Shown: positions 9,527-21,033, numbered from the stretch's first letter. The stretch is 64,000 bases of DNA from Chitinophaga sedimenti (GCF_023156195.1 NZ_JAKUKA010000001.1:5270001-5334000); one strand, 5' to 3'. The notes: generated by a model from the sequence alone, not told the origin. Numbers and translations: made by a program.

Positions 9527-10850
9527 ATCGTAACAGGTCGCCCCGCAGCCGGAGCAGTTCCGTTTCTGCAAGTTTGGTATTGTATCGCGCCTGAATAAGA
9601 CGGTTGTAAGAATCTTCAAGGCTTTGCTGTGCTTCTTTCAGTTCCAGCGTAGTAGATACCCCCTGGCGGAAGCGCTCCAGCGCTACCATTACGTTTTCTT
9701 TAGACAGTTCCAGAGTCTCTTCTTCCAGTTCCAGCGCCTGTTTAAAGTATTCGTAGTCTTTAAAAGCATTGGTGAGCGACAGGTTCACCACCGAACGGCG
9801 GTTTTCCAGCGACAGTTGCTGGTAAGCAATGTCCAGTTTCGCGTTTTTGATCTCGCGTTGCTTATTAAAGCCGTTAAAGATCGGCACCGTAGCAGAGAAG
9901 CCGTAGTTAAGGCCGCCATTCTGGTTAAAGATGGTGCTGAACTGGTTGGTTGCGGCGTTCGCACGGTTGCGGTTAAAGTTATAAGCCGAGTTGAAGGCGA
10001 TCACGGGGAACAACTCGCCTTTACGCTCCCTGAGCGCCAGTTCTGAAATGGTGATGTTCTGCCTGGCTACTTTCAGATCGGTATTTATCGTATCGATGCC
10101 CTGCTGCAATGTTCCATAGTTCAACTCAAAATTAACGGGTATGCTATCGCGTACATCGTAGCCGATATTTGCAGGATCTACCCCCATCAGCTGGTTCAGC
10201 GAGGCTTTTGCCTGTACGATCAGTGTTTGCTGGCGCAGGTGGGCGGCCTTTTGAGCGTTGTAATCCACCCTGGCCTGCAGCCAGTCCGTTTTGGGCGCTA
10301 AGCCCGTCTGGAATTTCGCATCGGACAGTTTAACCCTTTCATCGGAAATCGACATTTGCTCCGCCAATGCCCGCAGCTGTTGCTTTTGCTGCGCAATATT
10401 GTAGTAACCGTTAATCACAGCGGCCATGGTATTTACGATCTGGTTCTTTACCGTAAGCTCGCCCAGTACTTTAATATTCTCCACACGCGAGCGGGTGGCA
10501 AACATCTTCAGTCCGTCGAACAACACCCATTGCAGGTTGATGCTCGCCTGCAACTGCTGGTTTTTAATACCGCTGGTATCGCGCTTGTTGCCATTTGCCA
10601 GTTCCTGTTTAATAGAGCTGGTAGTCCAGTTTTTACCGGCAGTGGCATTCAGCGTGGGCAGGAAGGCGAAGTTCGCGTAGGCGTAATCGTTAGCCGACAC
10701 TTCTGCATCGTTCCGGGCCAGGCGCAGGTCGTAGTTATTCTTTAATGCCGGGTCAATTGCCTGTTCCAGCGTCAGGATGTCCTGCGCATGGGCGCCCAGT
10801 GAAAGGCAAAGCAGTAAAAGACCGGATAAGGATATTTTGATCAACTTCAT
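9525..10850 (-). CDS. TolC-family outer-membrane efflux protein
   Basis: Outer-membrane channel of the RND efflux operon encoded upstream (14056-15108 and 10900-14033). A signal peptide (MKLIKISLSGLLLLCLSLGA) is followed by two repeats typical of OEP proteins: LTLEQAIDPALKNNYDLRLA early and LELKEAQQSLEDSYNRLIQA late. About 441 residues, the normal length. Start at 10850 chosen for the signal peptide. The gene is 49 bases downstream of the RND pump and is the last of a three-gene operon. Confidence 0.9.
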   Translation of the reverse strand: MKLIKISLSGLLLLCLSLGAHAQDILTLEQAIDPALKNNYDLRLARNDAEVSANDYAYANFAFLPTLNATAGKNWTTSSIKQELANGNKRDTSGIKNQQLQASINLQWVLFDGLKMFATRSRVENIKVLGELTVKNQIVNTMAAVINGYYNIAQQKQQLRALAEQMSISDERVKLSDAKFQTGLAPKTDWLQARVDYNAQKAAHLRQQTLIVQAKASLNQLMGVDPANIGYDVRDSIPVNFELNYGTLQQGIDTINTDLKVARQNITISELALRERKGELFPVIAFNSAYNFNRNRANAATNQFSTIFNQNGGLNYGFSATVPIFNGFNKQREIKNAKLDIAYQQLSLENRRSVVNLSLTNAFKDYEYFKQALELEEETLELSKENVMVALERFRQGVSTTLELKEAQQSLEDSYNRLIQARYNTKLAETELLRLRGDLLR

Positions 10851-10899
10851 TTTATATTGATATAAATGCCGGCGGACGGCGCCGCCGGACTTAGCTTCT

Positions 10900-13800
10900 T
10901 TATGAATGTGCCATCGCTGCTTCCGCTTCTGCCTCTGCTCTTTCATCTGCGATCGCCTGTTCAAATTCAATATTCTTCTTCCTGCGTGACATAATGGCGT
11001 ACATCGCGGGAATCACGTACAGGGTCAGTACCAGTGAGAACATGATACCACCCACGATTACAATACCCAGCGGAATACGGCTGGTAGCCGCCGCACCGAG
11101 CGACATGGCAATAGGCAATGCACCCAGCGCCATGGCAAGGCTGGTCATCAGAATCGGGCGTAAGCGCATCGAAGCGCCGGTCACCGCGGCTTCGTCTTTC
11201 TTCAACCCTTCGTCGCGTTTGTGGTTCGCGAACTCCACGATGAGAATACCGTTTTTGGTTACGAGACCAATCAACATAATTACCCCGATCTGGGAGAAGA
11301 TATTCCAGGTTTGCCCGAAGATGGTAAGCGACAGGAACGCGCCCGCGAAAGCCAGTGGTACGGTGAACATAATGATCAGCGGATCGATCCAGCTTTCGAA
11401 CTGCGCGGCCAGTACCAGGTAAATGAGCACCAGCGCCAGCACCAGTGCAAACATGGTGTTGGATCCGCTTTCTGCATAGTCGCGCGAAGAGCCGGACAGC
11501 GCGGTGCTGAACGTATCGTCAATCACTTTTTCTTTCTGCAGTTTGTCGTAGATGTTATACATCTCCGGATGCCATCACCGATGGTTTTGCCCGGCGCCAC
11601 GTTCGCGGAGATCGTGGCCGATTTGTAACGGTTATAGTGGTAAATAACGGGCGGGCTGGTTTCCTCCGTGATAGACACGAGGTTATCGAGCTGCACGGGT
11701 TCACCGGCCGCGTTACGTACATAAATGTTTTGCAGGTCATTCGGATCATCGCGGTCGCCCCGGAAAACCTGTCCCATTACCTGGTATTGTTTACCGTTGC
11801 GCACGAAGAAGCCATAACGCTGGTTACTGAGCGCCAGTTGAAGGGTTTGCGAAATATCCGCCACCGATACACCCAGCTCCGTTGCTTTTTCACGGTTAAT
11901 GTGAATGCGCAGCTCCGGCTTGTTAAACTTCAGGTCTACGTCCACACCCTGGAAAACGTTGCTGTTATTGGCTTCTTCCACGAAGCGCGGGATGGCAGAC
12001 GACAGCTTATCGAAATTAATGTTTTGCAGTACGAATGCCACGGGAAGCCCCTGGCGGCGGCCTACCTGGATGGTTTGCTGCTCAATGGCGAACACCTTAC
12101 CCTGTGGGAACTGGTACATGTTCTTGTTCACCATGTTTACGATCTCCTTCTGCGAGCGGGTACGGTCTTTGGGGTCTACCAGCGCCACGTTGGCAAAGGC
12201 GGAGTTTACCGCGCCAGCACCGGAGAAGCCCGGCGCCGTTACGGTGAGCACGATCCGTTTTTCGGGGATCGAGTCGGCCATGAATTGCGAAAGCCGGTCT
12301 ACATACCGCTGCATATAGTCGTACGAAGTGCCTTCCGGCGCCGTTACCGACAGGCGGAACGTACTGCGGTCTTCCATGGGCGCCAGCTCCGATTGTAAAC
12401 CTTTAAAGAGGAAGTACATCATGGCCAGGCAGCCCACGATAATCACGGACGCTATCCACTTTACCTTCATGAACTTTTCCAGCGACGACTTATAGCCATC
12501 TTCCATCCAGCGGAAAAAGGGTTCTGTTTTAAGATAGAATTTGGAATGTGTGTGCGTTTTACGGCCCATTTTCACGTTCAGTACCGGCGTTAACGTCAGT
12601 GATACGAACGCCGAAATAATCACCGCACCGGCGACGACGATCCCGAACTCGCGGAATAGCTGTCCGACGAAGCCCTGCAGGAACACGATGGGTAAAAACA
12701 CGAACGCCAGCGTAATGGAGGTGGCGATCACCGCAAAGAATATTTCCTCGGAGCCTTCCTTGGCGGCGCGCATACGCGGCATGCCTGCTTCGATTTTCTT
12801 ATAAATATTTTCCGTGACCACGATCCCGTCATCCACCACCAGGCCAATGGCAAGTACAATTGCCAGCAGGGTGAGGATGTTGATAGTGAATCCGAGCACA
12901 TACATAATAAAGAACGCGCCGATCAGGGACACCGGGATATCCGCCAGCGGCCGCACGGCCATGAGCCAGTCGCGGAAGAACAAGTAAATGATCACCACCA
13001 CGAGAATAAGGGAGATGATCAACGTTTCTTCCACTTCAGAAATAGAACGTTTAATGAATACCGTATTGTCCAGCGCGATGTTGATATTGAAGTCGTCGGG
13101 CAGTTCTGTTTTCAGATCGGCATAACGCTTATAGAACTCATCGGCGATGGCCACGTAGTTGGAGCCGGGCTGGGGAATGAGCGCCAGGGCGATCATGGGG
13201 ACGCCGGATTCTTTCAGCATCGTTTCCTCGTTCTCGGGCCCGAGGGTCGCCTGCCCGATATCGCGTACGCGTATTTCGCTGCCGTTTACATTTTTGATGA
13301 TGAGCTCATTAAATTCTTCTTCCGTATCGAGCCGGCCGAAAGTACGCACGGTGAGCTCTGTGGCGTTACCGGCGATTTTACCGGAAGGCAGCTCCACGTT
13401 TTCCCGCAGCAGCGCCTGTTGCACGTCGCCAGGTGTAAGACTGTACGAGGAAAGCCGGGCTGGGTCCATCCAGATGCGCATCGCGTACCGCTTTTCGCCC
13501 CATATCTGGATAGCGGATACGCCGGGAATGGTTTGCAGTTTTTCGAGCAATACGTTGGTGGCATACTCCGTAATTTCAAGCTGGTTGCGGGTGTCGCTTT
13601 GTACGGTCATGGAGATGATCGCATCGGAGTTGGCGTCGGCCTTGCTCACCACGGGCGGAGCGTCCAGGTCATCGGGCAGCGAGCGCTGGGCCTGCGATAC
13701 CTTGTCGCGCACGTCGTTGGTGGCAGCTTCCGTGTCTTCACCCAATTCAAATTCCACGGTAATATTACTGCTACCCTGGCTGCTGAGTGACGAAATATTT

Positions 13801-14033
13801 TTGATACCGGCAACGCCGTTGATGGCTTTTTCAAGCGGCTCCGTAATCTGTGTTTCAATGATGTCGGAGTTGGCGCCCGGGTAAGAGGTGCGCACGTTCA
13901 CCACCGGCGGATCGATGGCCGGGAAGTCGCGCACCCCCAGGAAGGTGTAACCCACCACGCCGAAAATCACGATGATGATGTTCATCACGATCGCGAAAAC
14001 AGGACGCTTAAGGGATATGGAAGGTAAACTCAT
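10900..14033 (-). CDS. RND-family inner-membrane efflux pump (AcrB/MexB-like; frame-broken)
   Basis: Proton-driven multidrug-type transporter of about 1,044 residues. Begins MSLPSISLKRPVFAIVMNII, the usual TM1. Visible are the duplicated large periplasmic domains, the TM4 segment LLAIVLAIGLVVDDGIVVTENI with the two conserved Asp of the proton relay, and late TM helices (MLIGLVTKNGILIVEFANHK). One base is missing near 11565 (CCCGG read as CCGG), splitting the reading frame; repaired sequence reads GDGIPEMYNIYDKL. Middle gene of an MFP-RND-OEP operon. Substrate range unknown. Confidence 0.93.
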
Positions 14034-14055
14034 AATAACTTCTAGGTGGATGCCT

Positions 14056-15108
14056 TTACTGCACTTTGTTATACTGGATAACGCTTCCCGGCTTCAATTG
14101 CTGAATGCCGCTGATGATCACGGTGTCGCCGGGTTCCAGGCCGCTGGTGATCTGCACATTGTCTTTGTCACGGATCCCGGTTTCCACGATAACGAACTTA
14201 GCCCTGCCACTGTCGGCCACGATCACCTGTTTGTCGCGGGTGCCGGGAATCACTGCCTGCGTGGGTACCATAATGGCGTTGGGGATGTCTTTTAATAAGA
14301 TGGTCATTTTTACGAATGAACCCGGGAACAGCTTGCCACCTTTGTTGGGCAAAATAGCGCGGATCTTTACGGTGCGGGTGGCCAGGTCTATCTTGGGATC
14401 GATGGCATAGATGCTGCCCTTGTAGGAATCCGGATCGCCTGCTACCTTAAAAGAAACGATGTCGCCCTTTTTAACGGCGAGGCGGTATTTCTCCGGTACG
14501 GCAAAATCGATCTTGAGGGGATCGATCTGTTGCAGGGTGGTCATGATCGTGGTGGTAGATACAATCGCGCCTTCGCTCACGTTACGGAGACCGATGGTGC
14601 CGCTGAAAGGGGCACGGATCTCTGTTTTCTGCAATTGTATCTTATTATATTCAATATCGGCCTGGTAGGCACTCACCTGGTTGGCGGTCACGTCTACGTC
14701 CTGCTGGCTGATACCGTTGATCTTCAGCAGGTTTTCCTGGCGTTTGAGCGTGGTTTTGGACAGGTCCTGCTGCAGTTGCAGCTTCTGGATCTGGGCTTTG
14801 ATGTCGCCGTCGAACAACTTTACCAGCACGGTGCCTTTGGCTACATTGGTACCTTCCTTAAAGTAGATGTTGGTAATACGGCCACTGATTTCCGGCTGCA
14901 GTTGTACCTCTTCATTGCTTTGCAGGGTACCGGAGGCATCAATCGTCTGGTCGAGCTTCACAGCTTTGGCAATAACAGCGTCGGACTTTACGGCGCGGGC
15001 TGCCTGGCGTGGGGCGGTAGCGGATGCGGCAGGGTCCTTTTTCTTGCCGCACGCAGCTAAAGCCACCGCAGCCATCAATAATACAGTTCTTAAAGTCTTA
15101 TTACGCAT
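14056..15108 (-). CDS. RND efflux periplasmic adaptor (membrane-fusion) lipoprotein
   Basis: Starts MRNKTLRTVLLMAAVALAAC, a lipoprotein signal with a lipobox Cys. It then shows the biotinyl-lipoyl-like VQLQPEISGRITNIYFKEGT, a coiled-coil hairpin, and FSGTIGLRNVSEGAIVSTTT. About 350 residues, the family norm. First gene of the efflux operon, 22 bases before the pump gene. Confidence 0.92.
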   Translation of the reverse strand: MRNKTLRTVLLMAAVALAACGKKKDPAASATAPRQAARAVKSDAVIAKAVKLDQTIDASGTLQSNEEVQLQPEISGRITNIYFKEGTNVAKGTVLVKLFDGDIKAQIQKLQLQQDLSKTTLKRQENLLKINGISQQDVDVTANQVSAYQADIEYNKIQLQKTEIRAPFSGTIGLRNVSEGAIVSTTTIMTTLQQIDPLKIDFAVPEKYRLAVKKGDIVSFKVAGDPDSYKGSIYAIDPKIDLATRTVKIRAILPNKGGKLFPGSFVKMTILLKDIPNAIMVPTQAVIPGTRDKQVIVADSGRAKFVIVETGIRDKDNVQITSGLEPGDTVIISGIQQLKPGSVIQYNKVQ

Positions 15109-15523
15109 GTGTGGTTCAATATGAATTAATCTGTCAGGTATTGGTATCAATAAATGAGTCTTAGGTTAAGTGGCGTGGAAGTGTCCTCTGGTGTTGTTTC
15201 ATGAACGGGCGCTGACACTGCAAGATACTGCTTTTCCCATCTGGACAAATTTAGTAAATGAGGTTGACGGCGTCCATTATAAACGGGTTATTATGGTTAA
15301 GTGGTTGTAAAGCCGGGTGAATGGACGAAAGGGGTAGGGTGGGAGCTGGTTCGGTATTTGATGCCCTTAAAACACGTTGTTAAGCGGTTGCATTATTAAT
15401 ATACGTGGAAAGAAATCTTGTGGAGAATTGGGGCGGTGTGGCTATAACCCTTACTGGGATTGCGTTTTGGGTCGTGAAAAAATGGAAGTACGGCAAAATC
15501 TCCGTTAAAATTTCGGCCGAGCC

Positions 15524-15552
15524 TTGGCAATTCAATAAAAAGTATATTTTTG
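15524..15552 (+). promoter_or_regulatory. Bacteroidota-type promoter of acpP
   Basis: TATTTTTG at 15545-15552 fits TAnnTTTG, with TTG at 15524-15526, 18 bases upstream. The start codon of acpP is 34 bases downstream. The rest of 15,109-15,520 is non-coding and I see nothing else in it. Confidence 0.45.
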
Positions 15553-15585
15553 CAGTCAAGTTTTAAACCAAAAACACTTAAAATT

Positions 15586-15822
15586 ATGTCAGACATTGCA
15601 TCAAGAGTTAAAAAGATCATCATTGACAAATTAGGCGTTGACGAGGCCGAGGTAACTCCTGAAGCCAGCTTCACCAATGACTTAGGCGCAGACTCTTTGG
15701 ATACGGTAGAACTGATCATGGAATTCGAGAAAGAATTCAACATTTCCATTCCTGACGAACAAGCTGAAACTATCACTACTGTTGGCCAGGCCGTAGCTTA
15801 CCTGGAAGAACACGTAAAATAA
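15586..15822 (+). CDS. acpP: Acyl carrier protein
   Basis: A 78-residue acidic protein with the phosphopantetheine attachment motif LGADSLDTVELIMEFE (Ser in DSL). Carries growing acyl chains in fatty-acid synthesis. The start MSDIASRVKKIII is standard. Followed 24 bases later by fabF and then rnc, a gene order common in bacteria. Confidence 0.97.
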   Translation: MSDIASRVKKIIIDKLGVDEAEVTPEASFTNDLGADSLDTVELIMEFEKEFNISIPDEQAETITTVGQAVAYLEEHVK

Positions 15823-15846
15823 TCCAACTAACTCAGAACTGTTTTA

Positions 15847-17098
15847 ATGCAACCAAGACGAGTAGTCGTTACAGGTTTAGGTGCGCTGACACCGCTCGGC
15901 AATTCCGTTGAATCTTATTGGCAGGGATTGTCGAGCGGTGTTTCGGGCGCCGACTTTATCAGGCAGTTTGATCCTTCAAAGTTCAAGACCCGCTTCGCTT
16001 GCGAGCTGAAAGACTTCGATCCGACCAACTTTATGGATAAGAAGGACGCGCGCAAGATGGACCCGTTTACACAAACCGCTGTTATTGCTGCCGATCAGGC
16101 AGTGGCAGATGCTAAGATCGACCGTGCTACGGTGGATCTTGACCGTGTTGGTGTGATCTGGGGAACCGGTGTCGGCGGGATGATCAACTTCACGCAGGAA
16201 CTGAAGGAGTTTCACCAGGGAGATGGAACGCCACGTTTCAGCCCGTTCCTTATTCCCAGGCTTATCCTGGACATTGCGGCAGGGTATATCTCTATCCGTA
16301 ATGGTTTCCGGGGCCTAACTTCTCCTGTGTTTCCGCTTGCGCTTCCGCTACCAATGCCATTATTGAGGCCATGAACCACATCCGTTACAACAAGGCGGAC
16401 GTGATCGTGACCGGAGGATCCGAAAACATCATCAACGAGCCCTGCGTTGGCGGCTTTAATGCCATGAAGGCCTTGTCTGAACGAAATGACGATCCTAAAA
16501 CCGCTTCCGTGCCTTTTGACCTGGACCGTGACGGTTTTGTAATGGGAGAGGGAGCAGGTGCGCTGGTACTGGAATCATATGAGCATGCCATGGCACGGGG
16601 GCTAACATCCTTGCGGAGATCATGGGCGGCGGTGCTACAGCCGACGCATACCATCTTACAGCGCCACATCCGGAAGGATTAGGCGCCAGGAATGTGATGA
16701 AAGCCGCGCTTGCAGACGCTGGTATGCAGCCGGACGACATTGATTACATCAATGTACACGGCACTTCCACACCACTGGGCGACGTAGCTGAAGTAAAGGC
16801 TATTCAGGCAGTGTTCGGTGAAGCAGCGTACAAGATGAATATCAGCAGTACCAAATCCATGACAGGCCATCTTTTGGGAGCAGCGGGCGCTGTAGAGTCC
16901 ATTGCTGCCATCAAGTCCATCATTCACGGACTTGTTCCGCCTACCATCAACCACTTTACAGACGATCCCCAACTGGACCCGAAACTTAATTTTACCTTCA
17001 ACGTTGCGCAACACCGTGAGGTTAGAGCAGCATTAAGTAATACCTTTGGGTTCGGAGGGCATAACGCCTCGGTTATTTTCAAAAAATTTGTTCCTTGA
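15847..17098 (+). CDS. fabF: Beta-ketoacyl-ACP synthase II (frame-broken)
   Basis: Condensing enzyme for chain elongation in fatty-acid synthesis, about 417 residues. Starts MQPRRVVVTGLGALTPLG. After repair it shows the active-site Cys segment (NFSCVSACASATNAI), VNVHGTSTP-like YINVHGTSTPLGDV with the first catalytic His, and STKSMTGHLLGAAGAVESI with the second. The frame breaks near 16314 (GGGGCCC read as GGGGCC) and near 16597 (six G read as five). An essential gene, so sequencing error is far more likely than inactivation. Confidence 0.95.
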
Positions 17099-17102
17099 TT
17101 GT

Positions 17103-17830
17103 GTGAAAATACTTCCAGGTTTTCTATATCGTATTGTTTACAGGAAAAGGCAACTTCATAATGACCTCTATAATTTATTAGGCTTTGTTCCTGGTAATTA
17201 TGCACTGTATGAAGTAGCCCTTAGCCACCGCTCCAGCAAAGAGAAGTTTCTCGAAAGCAACGAACGGCTGGAGTACCTCGGCGATGCCATATTGGGAGCT
17301 ATCATAGGCGACTATCTTTTTAAAAATATCCTTACAAAACCGAAGGCTACCTCACAGAGATGCGCTCCAAAATCGTGAACCGTCAGCAATTGAACGATAT
17401 CGCGATTAAAATGGGCCTGCGCAAACTTACTATCTACGACAAATACAACAGCTTCCTCAAAATCAGCCAGATCTTCGGCAACACGCTCGAAGCACTGGTA
17501 GGGGCAGTTTACCTGGACAAAGGATATAACCGTACCAAACTCGTTCACAAACGGATACTGGTACCTTATATTGACCTGGAAGCCCTCGAAACCGTGGAAA
17601 TGAACCACAAGAACAAGCTGTACGGCTGGGCCAATAAAAACGGTAAAACGCTGGAGTTTGAACTGCTGGAAGAACAGATGGACAACGGCCGCAGGATTTT
17701 TACGGTGGGCGCTATGATCGACGGGGAAATGATTTGCAGCGGAAAGGCGTTTAATAAAAAAGACGCCAGCCAGATAGCGGCACAGCAGGCCATTGAGTTG
17801 CTGGGCATTGCAGATGGCAATAAAGATTGA
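17103..17830 (+). CDS. rnc: Ribonuclease III (frame-broken)
   Basis: Double-strand-specific endoribonuclease for rRNA and mRNA processing, about 242 residues. The signature NERLEYLGDAILGAIIGDYL is intact, and a double-stranded-RNA-binding domain lies at the C-terminus (GKAFNKKDASQIAAQQAIEL). I take GTG at 17103, four bases after fabF, as start; alternatives upstream overlap fabF. One A is missing near 17326 (AAAAAA read as five). Confidence 0.93.
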
Positions 17831-17853
17831 ATATGCTTAACTGAAGATACCAG

Positions 17854-17883
17854 AAAGCCGGTCTTACGCAGACCGGCTTTTTT
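17854..17883. terminator. Bidirectional terminator after rnc
   Basis: AAAGCCGGTC / GACCGGCTTT stem with a TTACGCA loop followed by T-rich sequence, between the convergent ends of rnc and the gene at 17887. Confidence 0.8.
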
Positions 17884-17886
17884 ATT

Positions 17887-18486
17887 TCATTTCACCGGGA
17901 ACCGGAGAATAGTGCGCATCTTTTCCGGCGCGGCTTTACCCGGCTGCGTCAGGTAGATTTCATGATGCAGGCCGTTTTGCACGAGGTTATGTGTGTCCAT
18001 GTACTCGCGGATTTTACCCACGGTCGCGGGCTCGTCCGCATAAGGCCCGGCGTGCAGCATCTGTACACACAATCCTTCTTCTATATTTTCAAATTTTACG
18101 GCTTCGATCTGCGGTTCCGCTTTCTTTTTAAACGCGAGTGCAGCTGCCTGCCGGAAGTCGGCGGCCGATACGAATGCAGGCATCTGGATCAGTAACTTCC
18201 AGAACCATTCATCGCGGCTCACGGTTTCAAACGGTTTGTTTACGTTGATCCACCAGAGTCCCTCCAGTTTGGGAACGGTAAAGAGGTTACCCTGTTGTTT
18301 ATGCAACGCACGAATGCTGTAGGCAACGGCGTACAGCGCGCCAACCGTCACGGCAAAAGGCGGCTTGTCCGGGTCGCCCTGCCCTTCGATCGTAAGGAAG
18401 TGGCCTGCAGGGATGGTAACCAGTTCGGGGCGGGGCGCGGCTTTATAATAGCGGGGATACGTTCTTGTAAGGTCCAGGTTCGTCAT
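17887..18486 (-). CDS. GyrI-like small-molecule-binding domain protein
   Basis: About 199 residues starting MTNLDLTRTYPRYYKA. It shows VTIPAGHFLTIEGQGDPD and a late GLCVQMLHAGPYADEPATV...HNLVQNGLHHEIYL segment, the pattern of the GyrI-like (SOUL-related, stand-alone effector-binding) domain family. Probably binds a small ligand. ATG at 18486 chosen because it begins the conserved part. Its upstream neighbour on the same strand is the WYL regulator, 62 bases away. Confidence 0.8.
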   Translation of the reverse strand: MTNLDLTRTYPRYYKAAPRPELVTIPAGHFLTIEGQGDPDKPPFAVTVGALYAVAYSIRALHKQQGNLFTVPKLEGLWWINVNKPFETVSRDEWFWKLLIQMPAFVSAADFRQAAALAFKKKAEPQIEAVKFENIEEGLCVQMLHAGPYADEPATVGKIREYMDTHNLVQNGLHHEIYLTQPGKAAPEKMRTILRFPVK

Positions 18487-18548
18487 GTCATAAGCATTTA
18501 CGACAAAGTAAATGCAGGGGAATGACAACAGTATGTCAGCAGTTGAAA

Positions 18549-19507
18549 TTATTTGTGGTAATGGTCGTGCACCGAACGACAGAGGTCCCGCATAATGTCC
18601 TGCAGGCTGGCCGGCGCCATGATCTCTACCTCGTTGGTAAACATCAGCAGCCACTGGCCAAAGTAGTTGTAGGAGCCGGTCATGAAGGTCATTTCCACCG
18701 TACTGCCGCAGTCTTTTTCCTCCACGAAGCCCATGTAATACTTGCGCTCCTGAATATACCGCGCTACCTCTTTCTTAAAACGCACCTTTACTTCCAGTGG
18801 CATTTCCGCATTGTGGTTTTTATCGAGGTATTCTCGCAGCGTAAGGTGGGCGGATTTCTTGTAATTGATGTCCAGCAGCGACAGAGACTTGATGCGGTCG
18901 ATGCGGAAGTCGCGGTAATCTTTGCGGAGGCGGCAATAGGCAATCAGGTGCCAGCTGTTACCCACGTGAAAGATGCCGATAGGCTCCGCTTCGCGGCGAT
19001 TCACGGTACTGTTGTGGTAGGTGTAATAATCCATGGCAATCACCTTTTGCATGGCCACTGCCTGCTGAATTTCGCTGAGGAACCGGTTGGGAAAGCCCTG
19101 TTGCGGCTCCTGAACATGGCTGTGGGTAAACATCTCCATGCTCGATTCGAGCGATTCAAGATAATCCTTATCGCTATTGCGCAGCACCGCACGGATCTTT
19201 TGCATGGCGGAAGTAAAGAGGCGGTCGGTGGAGCGGTCGCCGAACTTTGCCATCAGTTTTTCGCCAGTGAGCAGGGCAGCGGCTTCTTCCTTGTTAAACA
19301 TCACGGGTGGCAGATGGTACCCGTCCACGATGTAATACCCGGTTCCTGCCTCCGCGCCGATGGGAACGCCGGACTCCTGCAACGCTTTCACGTCCCGGTA
19401 CACGGTGCGCAGGCTGATATCGAACCTTTCGGCGATTTCGGCGGCTTTTACAACCCTTTTACCCGGAGTTGAATAAGAATGGCAGTGAGGCGATCTATGC
19501 GGTTCAT
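18549..19507 (-). CDS. WYL-domain transcriptional regulator (YafY-like; frame-broken)
   Basis: About 319 residues. An N-terminal helix-turn-helix of the HTH_11 type (AAEIAERFDISLRTVYRDVK) is followed by the WYL domain with RREAEPIGIFHVGNSWHLIA and FRIDRI. Such regulators sense small ligands or nucleic acids and usually control neighbouring genes. Start ATG 19507 (MNRIDRLTAILIQL). One base is missing near 19463, just before the HTH. Confidence 0.85.
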
Positions 19508-19677
19508 GCTGCCAAATTATCGAAAAATAATTTCCGGGTGATTAAACCCCGGCAGAAAAAGATCGTCCAAGTGGTTGGCAACTTCTGTTTTGAAGTGCCC
19601 GTATTGGTTTAAAACACTTGCCTTTAGGGCATCAAAGATACTAGTTGCTGTTACAGCATATAGTTAGGTTAAATGGT

Positions 19678-19713
19678 AAAGCCCTGGTAAATCCTTACCG
19701 GGGTTTCTTTTTG
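19678..19713 (+). terminator. Intrinsic terminator of an unassigned short transcript
   Basis: A 12-bp imperfect stem with loop ATCC followed by a T-rich run. No gene on this strand ends here, so it probably ends a small RNA starting within 19,550-19,650. Confidence 0.5.
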
Positions 19714-19738
19714 TCTACACATGCCCGGGGCGTCACAT

Positions 19739-19935
19739 CTTAGTGTGATAACAATAGATTAACACAGTCGCGCAGGCAATCTGCCTATTTTGCTGATAAT
19801 TAACTGATTCATTAATATTATTCTCTGCAAGTTGAATGTTCAAGTTATTTGATTACAAGCGGCCGGTACTCTACCGGCCGTTTTTAATAACATGTTAGTG
19901 TGATAACAAACGCTTAACAGCGATATGACCCGCAG
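19739..19935 (+). repeat. Duplicated leader-like segment TTAGTGTGATAACAA
   Basis: The sequence TTAGTGTGATAACAA followed within ten bases by TTAACA occurs at about 19,740 and again at about 19,893, and both copies later contain GCAGGC. The first copy runs into the terminator at 19857-19885. Two tandem, diverged non-coding transcription units is the simplest reading. No gene is supported in 19,508-20,143. Confidence 0.4.
19857..19885 (+). terminator. Strong intrinsic terminator
   Basis: CGGCCGGTA-CTC-TACCGGCCG followed by five T, a 9-bp perfect stem. It closes the first copy of the duplicated non-coding unit. Confidence 0.7.
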
Positions 19936-20143
19936 GCTTATAACTTAGTAACTCAGCAATATCATAATAGGTTTTTTCAAGCATGATCACCTAACAAAAA
20001 GTAAAACGCGATTGGAGGCGCCTGATATTTATCGGGGCTCAATTTTGGAAGATGCCTTCTTCAACGTGCTAAAGGCCGGTCTTGTCTATCCGCGATCAGG
20101 CAACCTTTCCGGCATGGCGGGCGCTAAACCGGCGGCTGAAGCA

Positions 20144-21017
20144 TCATTGCTGTTCTCCTGTTTTCATTTTTTGGGCAAGATATAAGCCACCGATCACCAG
20201 GGCGGTGCCGGCAAATGTGAAGGCTGTAATCGGCTCGTGCAGCAATATGTTGGAATATGCGAAACCGAAGATGGGACAGAGAAAGAGCCATACCGAAGCT
20301 TTCACCGCGTCGATGCGGATGAGATAAAACCAGAGTTGCATGGCGATCATCGATACCGGTACGATGAGCCAGAACACGCTACTCCAGAAGGTTAAGTTCC
20401 ATTTTGTTTGATGAATGCCGGTAGTGAGTAGGGTGAGCGGAAGCAAACAAATCCCCCATCAGCACCTGCCAGCCGTTGATGACCACGTTGCTCAGCTCCC
20501 ATTTAACACGGGCATAAAATACGGTGGCGATCGATACCGATACCATACCTCCAAGAAGAATCAACAAACCTTTGAGCGTAGCATGACTGTCCTGCAGCAA
20601 CGGATAGGTAGCTATAGCTACGCCGCAGAACCCCATCGCGATGCCGGTAATTTCCTGCCAGCGCAGTTTACGCCGCATCCAGATGGCAGACATCAGCACG
20701 ATGAAAAGCGGGCTGGTGGCGGTAGACAGGCTGCCTATTCCCGCAGATACTTCTTTCATCGCGGTTACATAAGCGCCAAGATAGATCGTGGTATTAAGCA
20801 GTGAAAAGATCAGCAGGTTGCGCCACTCGCGGCCTTTGGGCAACCGGTTTTTCGAGCCCCGGATACCGTAGGCAAATCCAAGCATCAATCCGCCGGCAAT
20901 GAAGAAGCGCACGGTTGCCAGCACCAGCGGCTGTGTAGCCTGGATGCCGATTTTGGTAGCCACCGCAGCGGAAGCCCATAACATGGCGAAGATGATTCCC
21001 GAGAAGATTTGTCGCAT
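20144..21017 (-). CDS. EamA/DMT-family transporter (frame-broken)
   Basis: About 291 residues with ten hydrophobic segments in two EamA repeats (GIIFAMLWASAAVATKIGIQ at the start; late LWFYLIRIDAVKASVWLFLC). Drug/metabolite exporter family; substrate not predictable. Start ATG 21017. The frame breaks near 20437 in a short T-run (DLFLLPLTLL after repair). Confidence 0.85.
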
Positions 21018-21033
21018 TACGCGGCAAAGCTAA

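Noticed and set aside
11523..14033. Long plus-strand open frames opposite the RND pump and other minus-strand genes
   Set aside because: They are shadows in G+C-rich coding DNA: the opposite strand carries clear family motifs and the shadow translations match nothing.
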